Shown: positions 29,973 through 41,272 of the stretch, piece by piece
Layout of the letters: each line of letters begins with the position of its first letter
Numbering within the stretch: position 1 is the stretch's first letter
NCBI RefSeq assembly: GCF_024166365.1
Contig: NC_064821.1
Coordinates: forward strand, 49,813,093-49,877,092
DNA: 64,000 nucleotides
From: Elephas maximus indicus
Lineage: Eukaryota > Chordata > Mammalia > Proboscidea > Elephantidae
Reading direction: 5' to 3'
The notes under the pieces: model-generated
Seen by the model: the letters and a program-made list of their open reading frames with translations, nothing else
The model's database searches: none
What the model was told of the DNA's origin: nothing
Made by a program: the position numbers and the translations under genes

Positions 29973-31742
29973 TTAATGTTGTTAGGTGCCGTCCAGTCTC
30001 TTCTGACTTACAGCGACCATACGTACAACAGAACGAAACATTGCCTGGCCCTGCGCCATACTCACGGTGGGCTTGTACCTAAGCCCATTGTTGCAGCCAC
30101 TGTGTCAGTCCATCTCATTAAGGGTCTTCTCTCTTTCACTGACCCTCTGTTTTACCAAGCATGATATCCTTCTCCAGGGACTGGTCCTTCCTGATAGCAT
30201 GTCCAACGTATGTGAGATGAAGTCTCACCATCCTCACTTCTAAGGAGCATTCTGACGGTACTTCTTCCAAGACAGATTTGTTCGTTCTTCTGGCAGTCCA
30301 TGATATAGTCAATATTTTTCACTGACAACGTAGTTCAAAGGCATCAATTCTTCAGTCTTCCTTATTCATTGTTCAGCTTTCACATGCATATGAGGCAACT
30401 GAAAACACCAAGACTTGGATCAGGCACACTTTAGGCCTTAAAGTGACATCTTTGCTTGTTAACACTAAAGAGATCTTTCGCAGCAGATTTGGCCAATGCA
30501 GTGGGTCATTTGATTCCTTGACTGCTGCTTCCATGAGCGTTGATTATGGATCCAAGTAAGATGAAATCCTCGACAACTTCAGTCTTTTCTCTTTTTGTCA
30601 GGATGTTGCTTATTGGTCCAGTTGTGAGGATTTTTGTTTTCGTTGAGGGGTAATCCATACTGAAGGCTGTGGTTTTCTACCTTCATCAGCAGGTGCTTCA
30701 ATCAATTCCTCTTCAATTTCAGCAAGCAAAGTTGTGTCATCTGCATTATCGCAGGTTGTTAATGAGTTTTCCACCAATCCTGATGCCTCGTTCTTCACAT
30801 AGTCCAGCCTCTCGGATTATTTGCTCAGCATACAGATTGAATAGGTGTGGTAAAAAGGATACAACCGCGATGCACACCTGTCTTAACTTTAAACCACACA
30901 GTGTCCCCTTGTTCTGTTTGAACAACTGCCTCTTGACCTATGTACAGGGTGTACAGGTTCCTCATGATCACAGTGAAGTATTCTGTAACTCCTATTCTTT
31001 GCAATGTTACCTATAATTTGTTATGATCCACAGGGTCGAATGCCTTTGCATAGTAAATAAAGCACAGCTAAACATATTTCTGATATTCTCGGCTTTCAGC
31101 CATGATCAGTTTTACATCAACAATGATATCTCTTGTTCCATGTCCTCTTCTGAATCCAGGTTGAATTTCTGGCAGTTCCCTGTTGATGTACTGCTACAGT
31201 CACTTTTGAATAATCTTCAGCAAAATTTTACTTGTGTGTGATATTAATGAGATTGTTCGATAATTTCCGCATTGAGTTGGATCACCTTTATTTTGGAATG
31301 GGCACAAATACGGATGTCTTCGAATTGGTTGACCAGGTAGCTGTCTTCCAAATTTCTTGGCATAGATGAGTGAGCACCTCCGGCACAGCCTTTGTTTGTT
31401 GAAACATCTCGATTGGTATTCCGTCAGTTCCTGGAGCCTTGTTTTTTGCCGGTGCCTTCAGTGCAGCTTGAACCTCTTCCTTCAGTACCAGTTCTTGATC
31501 ATATGCTACCTCCTGAAGTGGTTGAACGTTGACCAATTCTTTTTGGTACAGTGACTCTGTGTATTCCTTCCATCTTCTTTTGAAGGATCCTACATTTATT
31601 AGTATTTTCCCTGTAGAATCGCCAGTGTCACATCTCGAGGCTTGAATTTTTTCTCAAGTTCTTTCAGCTTGTGAAATGCTCAGCATGTTCTTCCCTTTTG
31701 GTTTTCTACTGTCCAGATCTTTGCACATTTTGTTATAATACT
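29973..31742 (-). mobile_element. RTE (BovB-like) LINE, 3' 1.8 kb
   Basis: On the reverse strand it runs from upstream of the reverse transcriptase (LKEEVQAALKAPAKNKAPGTDG-like text, near 31,450) through the palm region to the 3' tail. The catalytic box has degraded to NADD (near 30,745). The tail at 29,973-30,000 is the GTTGTTAGGTGCCGTC form. Frames are broken and the endonuclease region is missing. It is a pseudo-element antisense to UBE4B. Confidence 0.92.
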
Positions 31743-32030
31743 AGAGATGGAAAAATTATATATTGATATCCTATTGGCAAAAAATATTTCTGAGAGGGAA
31801 ATGAAAATTAATACAAAAATTTTAATAAGTGGTACTTTTAGCAACCTTTGCAAATCTACTCACTACAGTTTTTTATGTGCAGTCTGATTTATAAAATTGT
31901 TACATTTAGAGTATTGAGATACGAGCACTCAGAAGAAAGTAGACAATAACATTTTTTTAAGGTGGGATGAAGTAAAAATTTAAAATGCTGAAACATTTAA
32001 AAAACCTTTTTCCTTGCTCTATACTACATT

Positions 32031-32395
32031 AGGAGCCCTGGTGGTGCAATGGTTCAGCACTTGGCTACTAACTGAATGGTCAGCAATCAAACCCGCCAGT
32101 GGCTGGGCAAGAAAAAAAACCTGATGATCTGCTCCATGAAGATTACCAAACCAAAAAACAAACCCATTGCCGCCAAGTCAGATTCTGACTCATAGCAACC
32201 CTATAGGACAAAGTAGAACTGCCTCGTACAGCTTCCAAGGAGCTGCTGGTGGGTTCAAACTGCTAACTCTTAACCACTGTGCCACCAGGGCTCCCCCGTA
32301 AAGATTACAGCCTGGGAAAACCTATGGGGCAGTTCTGCTTTGCCACATGGGGTCGCTATGAGCTGGAATCAACTCAATGACATATAGCAACAACG
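32031..32395 (+). mobile_element. AfroSINE copy (outer), split by another SINE
   Basis: The head GGAGCCCTGGTGGTGCAATGG begins at 32,031. The body resumes after the inner SINE with GTAAAGATTACAGCCTGGG and ends GGAATCAACTCAATGACATATAGC. The flanks ATACTACATTA and GTACTACTTTA look like a decayed target-site duplication. Confidence 0.9.
32147..32299 (-). mobile_element. AfroSINE copy nested in a SINE
   Basis: Reverse-strand short-form copy (AAACCAAAAAACAAACCCATTGCCG to CACCAGGGCTCCC). It is flanked by AAGATTAC (32,139-32,146 and 32,300-32,307). Confidence 0.92.
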
Positions 32396-32471
32396 TACTA
32401 CTTTAAACCTACACAGAAAAAAATTTAAAGCCCCTCTGAGCATATTTTAAACATCAGCTATATAGATGTTT

Positions 32472-32637
32472 TTGGAAACCCTGGTGGTGTAGTGGTTAAG
32501 TGCTACAGCTGCGAACCAAAGGGTAGGCAGTTGGAACCTGCCAGACGCTCCTTGGAAACTCTATGGGGCAGTTCTACCCTGTCCTATAGGGTCACTATGA
32601 GTCGGAATCACCTTGGCGGCACTGGGCTTGGTTTTTT
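32472..32637 (+). mobile_element. AfroSINE copy with 13-base target-site duplication
   Basis: Short-form element from GGAAACCCTGGTGGTGTAGTGG to GCACTGGGCTTGG with a T-rich end. It is flanked by TATATAGATGTTT (32,459-32,471 and 32,638-32,650), a perfect 13-base duplication, so the copy is fairly recent. Confidence 0.96.
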
Positions 32638-32650
32638 TATATAGATGTTT

Positions 32651-33540
32651 AGAGTGTCATGAAATTTTTATTTTAGGAATGTTAGATCTTATGACATATG
32701 TATACCTTTGTGCCTGGCATTAATTCATCTTCACCTATGATAAATACAGACCAGGCATCACTTAAGTCCTGTTTCACCAAAAAGGGTGCCACAAATTTTT
32801 TACTTCTTCAGGGACATCCTGGGACAGATGGTGTGGTGGCCTACAAGGGCTTTTGTTTTGTACCTGTTACAAATGTCCATGTGCTGAAAAAGGTTGATGA
32901 TTTCTGGTCTAGGGAAATGTGAATCAAGTAATCTGGTTTGAGATGTTAGGATTCAAATGGCTTGTGACTGGGAGATTTGTACTGAGAGCCAAGTGGAAAA
33001 AATGCTTGTGAAAGTATCTCACTGGGCCCCTCCCCGTCATTTTAATGTTAAAACATGCAAGTATGAAAGCACATCCATCCTTACTGGGATGAGATACTTC
33101 TGTGAAAAGTTTGTCATTTCTTATTTTGCAGAGGGCCTGGTGGCATTGACTGAGGGGTGCCGCCTAACCTGTAGGAGAAATTTAAACATGGGTAATGCAT
33201 GCTAGGAGTGATCAGTGTTAGGAATGCTCTATGCTAGGAAGGAAACCACTATTCTTACCAAGAATTCAATGGGCATGAAGTGGTCAGAAGTTAGTATTTT
33301 CCTTCTCTGAAAGAGCCTACTTTTTCTAACACTGTTCTGCAGGTTTGCTGGAATATTTGCTTAGAAGTACTTAGAGTGAATATGATGTAGAACTCTGGTA
33401 GAGATTAGAGAAAAAGCAAGACCCCTGCCCCAGAGAAATTTGCACTTTGGTTTCAGCAATAATTATTTTGCAAATCAATTTAAAAATCCTTCTAAATTTT
33501 TTTAATACTGACTTTCATTTGGGGCTTTTAAGTGATCACA
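32651..33540. other. Intron, nothing recognised
   Basis: Nearly 900 bases without an assigned repeat. It includes + strand open frames of 74 and 82 codons (32,698-32,922 and 32,957-33,205) that look like chance. Confidence 0.4.
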
Positions 33541-33544
33541 ATCA

Positions 33545-34385
33545 GTCATTTTATTTTATTTTTTTATATTGCTGTAAAAACATAGAACACAACATTTGCC
33601 GATTCAGCATTTTCCAGGTCTACAACTTAGTGATATCAGTTATGTTAATCATAGTGTACAACCATTACGCTTAGTCAGTGCCAATTTTCTTATCACCATA
33701 AACAGAAATTCACTGCTTCCCAAACAGTGACTCCCCCCTCCCCCTCCCTCCCACCCCTGGTAACCATGAGTAAGTTTAGGTCTTTATACATTTGCCTATT
33801 CTTTTCATATCATGTCAGTGAGATCTTACAATATTTGTCCCTTTGTGTTTGACTTATTTCCCTTAGTGTAATGTTTTCAAGGTTCATCCATGTTGTAGCG
33901 TGTATCATTTCTTCATTTCTCATTCTGGCTGAGTAGTATTCCATTATACATATATACCACATTTTATTTCTGCACCTATTGATGGACATTTAGGTTTTCA
34001 TCTATTATGCGTGGTGCTACAATGAACATTGTATCTGTTTGTGTCACTGTTTTCAAGTCTCTTGGGCCTATACCTAGGGGTGGAATTGCTGAATCATATG
34101 GTAGTTCTGTGTTTATTTTTTGAGGAGCCACTAAGCAGTTTTCCACATCAACTGCACCATTTTGTATTCCCACCAGCAATGGAGGATTCTGATTTCCTCT
34201 CATCCTCGCCAACATTTAGTATTTTCTTTTTTTTAACTTAGCCATCCTAGTGGGAGTGAAGTAGTATCTCATTGTGGATTTGATTTGTCTCTCTCACATG
34301 GCTTTAACATCTTTTTATGTGTTTGCTGGCCAATTGAATATCCTTTTTGGTGAAATGTCTATTCAAGAGCTTTGCAGAATCAGTT
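33545..34385 (-). mobile_element. Old L1 LINE 3' end
   Basis: The reverse strand runs from ORF2 C-terminal sequence (near 34,000-34,250, with CATTTTGTATTCCCACCAGC as its mirror) to the 3' UTR, marked by CCTCCCTCCCACCCCTGGTAACC at 33,740. It is 5'-truncated and diverged. Confidence 0.8.
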
Positions 34386-34860
34386 TTAGGGACTGGGTAT
34401 TTGGAGATGCTGATTCATGGTCTTGTCTAGGCTCATCTTGTCTGTTTAATCAACTGAGGTCAGAGATGAGAATGACGCCCACAGCCATCTATTTCTATAA
34501 CTTGGGATTTTTTGGCAAGGACGTAATGTTCCATCTGCAAAAATCTTTTTTTTTTTTTTTTCAACAATACAGTTAATACTATCCTATTCTGAAGATGTTT
34601 CTCTGTTTTGTAATCTTCGACAGATTTAGGCTCTTAATCTTTGTAGTTTCTCCTGCTGCTAATTTCACAATTAGCTAACAAATGTGAGATACTGTTCAGT
34701 AGCTGTGCTAGATGCTTATATTGTTTGGGCCAAACAGACCCCTAAGCCAAAAGAAAACAGTTTCTGACCCTCAGGGGATGATGGAGATGAGATAGAGAAA
34801 ACTAGTAGGCTGAAATTAAAAAAAAAAAAAAAAAAAGGCTTTACTCTGTGTCATGTGAAC
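34386..34860. other. Intron, mostly unassigned
   Basis: It contains a T-run (34,547-34,561) and an A-run (34,818-34,836), possibly tails of elements too old to recognise. Confidence 0.4.
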
Positions 34861-34867
34861 ACTCTTC

Positions 34868-35000
34868 ATTTGTTAAACAAATATTTATCAAGTACCCGCT
34901 GCATGTCAGACACGGTCACAGGTGTTGGGGATATAACAATGAACAAATAAAACCAAGTCACTGCTCTTTTTTGAGCTTATATTGTACTCGGAGGAGATAG
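34868..35000 (+). repeat. Ancient interspersed repeat, family not assigned
   Basis: TGTTAAACAAATATTTATCAAGTACC, then CATGTCAGACACGGTCACAGG, then ATAACAATGAACAAATAAAACC. The same text order occurs at 21,800 and 57,781. Confidence 0.55.
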
Positions 35001-35084
35001 ACTATAAACCCATAAATAAAAAAAAAATTTTTTTTTTAAATGGATACTTAGAAATTCAGGTATTACATTATATTGCCTTTCTTT

Positions 35085-35129
35085 TTTTTGTATTTTAGAT
35101 GAAGGTTTTCAGAAAAAACTAGCTTCTTG
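35085..35129 (-). mobile_element. Older L1 3' terminus (left part of a split element)
   Basis: A T-run, then TATTTTAGATGAAGGTTTTCAG, then AAACTAGCTTCTT is the L1 3' end as at 58,600-58,650. It resumes at 37,370 with AAACTAGTTTCTTATCAAACAG. Confidence 0.82.
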
Positions 35130-37369
35130 TCATCTTGGTTTGGTTTTTATGAATCCCCTGAACTTCTGTTTATCTGGAAATGTCCTAATTTTGCCTTCAT
35201 ATTTGAGAGACAGTTTTGCTAGATATATGATTCTTGGCTGGCAATTTTTTTTCCTTCAGTGCTTTGTATAAGTCATCCCACTGCCTTCTTGCCTGCATGG
35301 ATTCTGCCGAGTAGTCTGAGCTTATTGACTCCTTTGTCGGTGACTTTTCGTTTATCCCTCGCTGCTCTTAAAAGTCTCTATCTTTGGTTTTGGCAAGTTT
35401 GATTATGATATGTCTTGGTGACTTTCTTTTAAAATCTACCTTATGTGGAGTTCGATGAGCATCTTGGATAGATACCGTCTCATCTTTCACAATATCAGGG
35501 AAGTTTTCTGCTAACAAATCTTCTACTATTCTGTCTGTATTTTCTGTTATCCCTCCCTGTTCTGATACTCCAATCACTCATAGGTTATTTCTCTTGATAG
35601 AGTCCCACATTATTCGTAAGGTTTCTTCATTTTTTAAAATTCCTTTATCTGATTTTCCTTCAAATATATTGGTGCCAAGTGATTTATCTTCAACCTCACC
35701 AATTCTGCCTTCCACTTGCTCAGTTCTGCTCCTCTAACTTTCTATTGGGTTGTCTAATTCTGTAATTTTATTGTTAACCTTCTGAATTTCTGATTGCTGT
35801 CTCTCTGTGGATTCTTGCAGCTTATTAAATTTTCCATTACGTTCTTGAATAACTTTTTAAATTTCTTCAACTGCTTTATCTGCATGTTCCTTGGCTTGTT
35901 CTGCGTATTGCCTGATCTCCTTCCTGATGCCCTGAAGAGTTTTGTATATTAATCTTTTGTGTTCTGCATCTGGTAATTCCAGGATCTTCATCCAGAAGAT
36001 CCCTTGATTCTTTGTTTTGAGAGCTTGTTGTAGTGATTGTGATCTGCTTCTTTATATGATTTGATGTTGACTGTTTGTCTCCAAGCCATCTGTAAGTTAT
36101 TGTATTTGTTTATTTTATGTTTACTTACTGTATCCTAGCTTCTTGCTTTGTTTTGTTTTGATATGCCCAAGTGTAGGTTGCTTGAGTGAGCTAGCTTGAT
36201 TATCTTCACCTTTGAAGCTCTAACGTCCTGTCACCAGATGGCTAGAGCTGTTACCAAGTATATGAGCCTAGGCTTCCATTCACTTTACTTGTATGGATTC
36301 AGCTCAGGTGTCCAGGTAGTTGGTCATCAAGTGTGTGGTGCAGGCTCTGTCCTACAGTCTTAGAGGGGCAGGGGTGATTGTTGTAGGTACCAGTATCTGG
36401 TTGCAGCAGGGGGTCACACTCTGAACAAGCCAGTGGGCTGACAACCGTCCCTTGAGTGTCTGTGAAGAAAGCGTGTCCCTGTTCCCTAGAGTGCACAGGT
36501 GGGTGGGTTCTGCAGACAGACCTTGGGCACCCAGTGGTTTTGGTTGTAAAGACTGGGAGGTGCCAGTTATCCTTGGACCCCTGTCATGGGTGGCTGGGTG
36601 ACCTGAGTGGAGCTACCAGTCCTTAGGCTCCTGATGTGGGTAGGTGAGGACCCTGTTTAATAGGCAAAGTGGTGTCAAACATCAAACACCCACCTCTCCA
36701 CCACACAGCTGAAACAGTTGCAAGTCTGCCAACAAGGGCCTATGCTCCTGAAATAGGCACACAAAGGGCCGTGCAGAGGGGAGAGGCATTCAAAGTCCAC
36801 GGACCATTTATGCCTGGACCAGAGCCCCTTCTGTCCTGAGCTCCCCAGCTTAGTGGAGCTGGCAGATTACCTTTTCCCCAGTTGTGAATTTATTCCTTCT
36901 CCAAGGCCAAGAGCATGGCTGAGGGCACGCATCAGGGCCTATCTGAGGCCCAGCGAGATTGACAGCCACTGAAGCCAGCTTGAGGGCTGGGGGCGCGGTA
37001 AAATATACGCAAGTACTTAGCTTTTGCTGAGAGTGCCGTTCTTCTCTGATTCTGGACGTGTGAGTAGGCTGTGTGGCTGGCTGTTTCTCCCTGAGGAAAC
37101 TGCAGCCGAACACTACCGCCAGCCTGCTGCAGCTGCTCCCTAGAATGGTGCCTGAGGGATCCTGTGTATTCAGGTCCACAACTCCTCTCGGCTTCTGAAC
37201 CGTCTCTCCCTCCCCTTGCTGCTCAGTCCATTTTCTAACTTTGCCTTTGATGTTCAGGGCTTCTAGCTTGTCATAAATGTAATTGTTTCACTTGTTTTTT
37301 CTGGTCTTTGTTGTAAGAGGGTTCACCAGAAGTGTCTGACTGCTCTGCCATCTTGGCCCTGCCTCCACA
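35130..37369 (-). mobile_element. ORF1-only L1 (HAL1-like), nested in an older L1 3' UTR
   Basis: On the reverse strand it opens with an intact L1 5' terminus (GTGGAGGCAGGGCCAAGATGGC, at 37,369 going left), about 1.3 kb of GC-richer 5' UTR, and then ORF1. ORF1 sequence includes a coiled-coil-like stretch, a segment with AENFPDIVKDE and PRHIIIKLAKTKD (RRM-like core of L1 ORF1p, 35,368-35,577), and a C-terminal FIKTKPR that ends in TGA at the element's 3' edge. No ORF2 and no poly(A) follow. It is bounded by AAACTAG(C/T)TTCTT (35,117-35,129 and about 37,370-37,382). ORF1 carries frameshifts and stops, so it makes no protein now. Confidence 0.82.
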
Positions 37370-37430
37370 AACTAGTTTCTTATCAAACAGCACACACATT
37401 GTTCTATGACATTGGTTAACATGCCTTTAT
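37370..37430 (-). mobile_element. Older L1 3' UTR (right part of a split element)
   Basis: AAACTAGTTTCTTATCAAACAGCACACACATTGTTCTATGACATTGG continues the 3' UTR broken at 35,129. Compare 58,645-58,685. It is soon truncated. Confidence 0.8.
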
Positions 37431-37520
37431 TTCTGAGTAGAGTCTTACAAGGTAAGTGATATTGTCATCTTCTTGTAAATGGGGAGACTGAGGCTCAGAG
37501 AGGTAACACAGAAATGGGTG
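37431..37520 (-). repeat. MIR-like fragment
   Basis: CTTGTAAATGGGGAGACTGAGGCTCAGAGAGGTAAC is the MIR core on the reverse strand. Short. Confidence 0.5.
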
Positions 37521-37833
37521 CAGTTGGCACTGTGATGCAGATCTAGCCATGCGGTAGTTCATTTTGTAAGACTTTGATGATGGGAAATGCAGCAGCGCTT
37601 CACTCATCCACTGTTCTTGGTCCCATGTCCATTGTTAAGTGGAATGCTTTTATTCATGGCTCTAATATCAAATTTTGATGAGTCCAGAATAAATATTACT
37701 CTAAGATATTTATTTTTCTAATTTGACATAATAATAACATTTTAAGTGGCATGGGTGACTCAGGAAGGTACTTTTGGTAATTAGGTTTTTGGTTTTGGTT
37801 TTTACCCTTCACCAGCTGGCAGAATGTGGTTAA
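37521..37833. other. Intron, nothing recognised
   Basis: AT-rich sequence with a TTTGG-rich patch just before the next SINE. Confidence 0.4.
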
Positions 37834-38038
37834 ACCAAACCTAACCTGTTGCCATCAAGTCGATTCTGACTCATAGCAACCCTATAGGACAGAGTAGAAC
37901 TGCCCCACAGGGTTTCCAAGGCTATAATTTTTACAGAAGCAGGCTGCCACATCTTTCTTCCACGGAGTAGCTGGTGTATTTGAACCACAGACCTTTGGTT
38001 AGCAGCTGAGTGGTTAACCACTGTGCCACCAGGGCTCC
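37834..38038 (-). mobile_element. AfroSINE copy, long subfamily
   Basis: Reverse-strand element from AAACCAAACCTAACCTGTTGCC to CCACTGTGCCACCAGGGCTCC. Confidence 0.93.
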
Positions 38039-38230
38039 ATAAAAAGTAATTAGTCACTCTTAGTGTTCTCTGTATTATTTATAAGATGCCAAAAGTAATG
38101 ATATTAATAATTTTTGTTAGTTTATAAAATTCCTTCTTGTAATTAAAAAAAAAAAAAAAAAAAAACCTCCATCACTACCTGGCATTGAAGAATTTAAGGG
38201 CCGCACTTTTTTTTTTTTCCCGTTCAGGGA

Positions 38231-38436
38231 AAAAAAAAACCAGTTGCTGTCAACTCAGTTCCAACTCATGCAACCCCATGTGTGTCAGAGTAGAACTGTG
38301 TTCCGTAGGGTTTTCAGTGGCTGCTTTTTTGAAAGTAGATCAGCAGGCCTTTGTTCGAGGCACTTCTGGGTGGACTCAAACCACCAACCTTTCAGTTAGC
38401 AGCTGAGTGTGTTAACTGTTTGTACCACCCAGGGTA
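38231..38436 (-). mobile_element. AfroSINE-related copy, second head variant
   Basis: It has GTTCGAGGCACTTCTGGGTGGACTC and GTTTGTACCACCCAGGG, as in the 23,315 and 52,700 copies. It lies behind an A-run of about 9 bases. Confidence 0.85.
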
Positions 38437-38669
38437 TCTTTAAGAAAATACAGTTTGCAGTCTGTTTCTAAGGACAATGAAGACATTTCTTTGTCATGGG
38501 CCGGGGAGATGTTTAGGCTGGTGTGAAGGCGTTAGTGTTCCTTCAGCTTTATGGTAAAGGCAGCAAAGGCTGTAAGAAGTCAAAAGATGGCTAGTTTGAA
38601 AATTGTATATTTTGCTGGTAATTGCTAGAACTTTGCCTTTATAAGAATTTTATGCTTTATTTATTTTTT

Positions 38670-38920
38670 TTATGAAATCCTTGACAACTTCAATTTTTTC
38701 TCTGTTTATATGATGTTGCTTATTCGTCCAGTTGTGAGGGTTTTTGTTTTCTTTATGTTGAGGTGCAGTCCATACTGCAGGCTGTAGTCTTTGATCTTCA
38801 TTAGTAAGTGCTTCAAATCCTCTTCATTTTCAGCAAGCGAGGTTGTGTCATTTGCATATTGGAGATTATTAACAAGCCCTCCTCCAAACCTGATGTTGCA
38901 TTCTTCTTCATGTAGTCGTT
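38670..38920 (-). mobile_element. RTE LINE internal fragment
   Basis: Reverse-strand RTE text parallel to 30,560-30,805: ATGAAATCCTTGACAACTTCA, then TGTTGCTTATTCGTCCAGTTGTG, then GCAAGCGAGGTTGTGTCATTTGC. The catalytic box mirror is altered. Confidence 0.85.
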
Positions 38921-40047
38921 ATGCTTTATTTTTGAGAGATTTATCAAAAAACTGAAGCAGTACTCATGGAGGAAGTAAGACAGCTTCCTCACCTACATTC
39001 CTTTCCTAAGGAAGGGTGCAAGCATTGTAGGCAATTGAGAGGGTACAGGTAAGACAGGTGTTAAACACCTGGCCCCGAGGCTGAAAGTAGGGTAGGGTCA
39101 GATGTAGGGTAGCTGTGTAACACATCATCCATACCTCTTCTAAGAGTGAAGGGGGCTTTATTACAACTAGGTGGAAACACAGGAAGTGAACTGGGCTGTT
39201 GCCAGGAGCCTGTATGTGACAAGTTTGGGTTGGAGGGAGCATTTTAGTAAAAGCACAAGATTTTTTAGGGTTTTGATTTTGGTGGGGGGTTGTCCTGGAC
39301 ACAATCATGATACATTTGGGGGGAAGGAATATGGAAGAAGAATTGGGCTTTTTGTAATTTTTGAGTGAACTTTTTTTTTTTAAGTTGGGTGAGTATCTCG
39401 AAAGTGAAGCAGAAAATGATTGGAAACCTGAAAATGCAGAGGTGGCAGTGTTGTTCTACCTTTGTCTCTTTCCAGGCTGCGTTGTTTATCCTGTAATATT
39501 TCTCAGTTGATTAGAGGGCATGATCCTTTACTTGTTGACATGGGCAAAGGGAATACGGCTTGTTGAGCTGTTAAATTTCTCTGTGTTAAAACTTGGATTG
39601 CATAATTACAGTAAAGTGACCAGTTGTCTCTTCCTCTCTTCTCAGATCTCCCTCTTATGCCTTGCTATCAGAGGAAGGATTTGGGTGCTGTAAATTCTAA
39701 AAGTAAATGGATTTTAGGCTCGTTGAATTATGAAGCAAAAATAAAAATAGGAAAACATTAGAAGCAAAATCTTTGCTAAGAATCTCACCATCCAAGGGTA
39801 CTCATAGTACACATTTTGACTGTATTTTTCTGGGTCAGCTCTCTCCCACGACTAAATCTTCTAACGTAGGATTTTTCCAGAATCCCAGATTTTTAGAACT
39901 TGAAAAGATTTTGAGAGATCATTCTAGCCTACCCTCTTCATTTTTTTTGGGTATTAATTCAGTAATATTGTTTCAGTGAATTTTGTAAGATTCATTGTAA
40001 AAGACTTACAAAATAAAGAAGAGAGAAACAAGACTTACCTGTAATTC
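38921..40047. other. Intron, nothing recognised
   Basis: About 1.1 kb without an assigned repeat, one of the longer unassigned stretches of this intron. No splice-bounded coding segment is evident. Confidence 0.45.
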
Positions 40048-40060
40048 CATAATCCAGAGA

Positions 40061-40399
40061 TTGTTGTTGCTGTTAGCTATCGTCCAGTAGGTCCCCCGAC
40101 TCATGGCGACCCCATGCACCAACAGCAGAAAAGGCTGGCCAGTCCTGTGCCATTCTCATCATCAGTTATGGGTCAGACTGTTGTGATCCTTAGGGTTTTC
40201 ACTGACTGACTTTTGGAAATAGATTTACAGCCCTTTCTTCCTAGTCTGGAAGCTCCGCTGAAACCTGTTCAGTATCATAGCAACACGCAAGGCTCCACTG
40301 AGGGATGGGTGGTAGCTGAGCATGGGGTTCATTAGCTGGAAGTCAAACCTGGGTCTCCTGCATGGAAGGCGAGAATTCTACCTCTGAACCACCATGTCT
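40061..40399 (-). mobile_element. SINE with tRNA-Gly-like head and AfroSINE/RTE-like tail
   Basis: On the reverse strand the element begins ATGGTGGTTCAGAGGTAGAATTCTCGCC. It has a B box in GGAGACCCAGGTTTGACTTCC, closely resembling tRNA-Gly(GCC). A unique middle follows, and then the tail with CATGAGTCGGGGGACC and CTAACAGCAACAAC. It is flanked by CATAATCCAGAGA (40,048-40,060 and 40,400-40,412). At about 339 bases it is longer than the common AfroSINE. Confidence 0.9.
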
Positions 40400-40499
40400 C
40401 ATAATCCAGAGATAACCATTGTTAATTTTTTGGTGTATTCCCTTCCATTATTTGGGGGGAGTATTAGTATCTGACATACTATGCTGTTTCTTACTGCCG

Positions 40500-40812
40500 T
40501 GCCTCTGCTCTGCCTGGAGTCCTCCCTCGCCCAGCATTACAAGCTCTTCATCCTTCAAGACTTAGCTGAGGTGTCACCTTCCCTATGACATCCCTCATTC
40601 CTGCCACCCCCGTATTGTTTTGGTGTTGTTTATATCGCTAATATTGCCATCATTGCATTTACCATATTTTATTACAGCAATCATTTTTGTCTGTTTCCCT
40701 TGCTAGATTGACGGCAGGGAATGAGTTACATTCGTTTTATATCCAAAAGCCCATTTATGTCAGTGCCGGCAACATAGGGGCTTGGTAAAAGTTTGTTGAA
40801 TCAATGAGTAAA
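40500..40812 (+). repeat. L2 LINE 3' end
   Basis: CTTCAAGACTTAGCTGAGGTGTCACC, then CCCTATGACATCCCTCATTCC, then AGCCCATTTATGTCAGTGCC, then GTAAAAGTTTGTTGAATCAATG is the L2 terminal region. Confidence 0.75.
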
Positions 40813-40819
40813 TAATTAG

Positions 40820-41140
40820 AATCATATTGTATGTAGTTTTATATCCTGTTTTTTTTTTCATTTAGCATTGCATTATAAACATTTTCTTGTATTATTATAA
40901 ATTAGAACATCATTTTTCATGGCTACAGATTTTTCATCATCACGTAGGTATATCACAATTGACTGTCTATTCACATGTAGGAAATTGAGTAGTTGTCACT
41001 TTTTTTTTCCTATTTTACATGATTTTGTGATAAAGCTTTGTGTATAACTCTTTGATTTTCCTGAAGTTTCTAAACGCAGAATTACTGTTGTCATCTTTAA
41101 GACTTTTTCTACAATATTGCCAGACTGCTTTCCAGAAGAC
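40820..41140 (-). repeat. Old L1-like remnant
   Basis: CATTTAGCATTGCATTATAAAC, then ACGTAGGTATATCACAATTGACTG, then GCCAGACTGCTTTCCAGAAGACATTG resembles the antisense of a very old L1 3' region. It is too diverged to define ends. Confidence 0.4.
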
Positions 41141-41272
41141 ATTGGGTAGGGCAGTCAGCTCTGGGCACATGAGGTTGGGGGGAGTGTAGTGTTCTGGAGC
41201 ACTTGCATTTAGTTGTCATCTCTTTGTGAGTCAATGTCATTTTCTCAAGATCTAGAGATACCAGGGCCACAT

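Noticed and set aside
36850..37179. 109-codon - strand frame
   Set aside because: It lies in the 5' UTR of the ORF1-only L1, upstream of ORF1.
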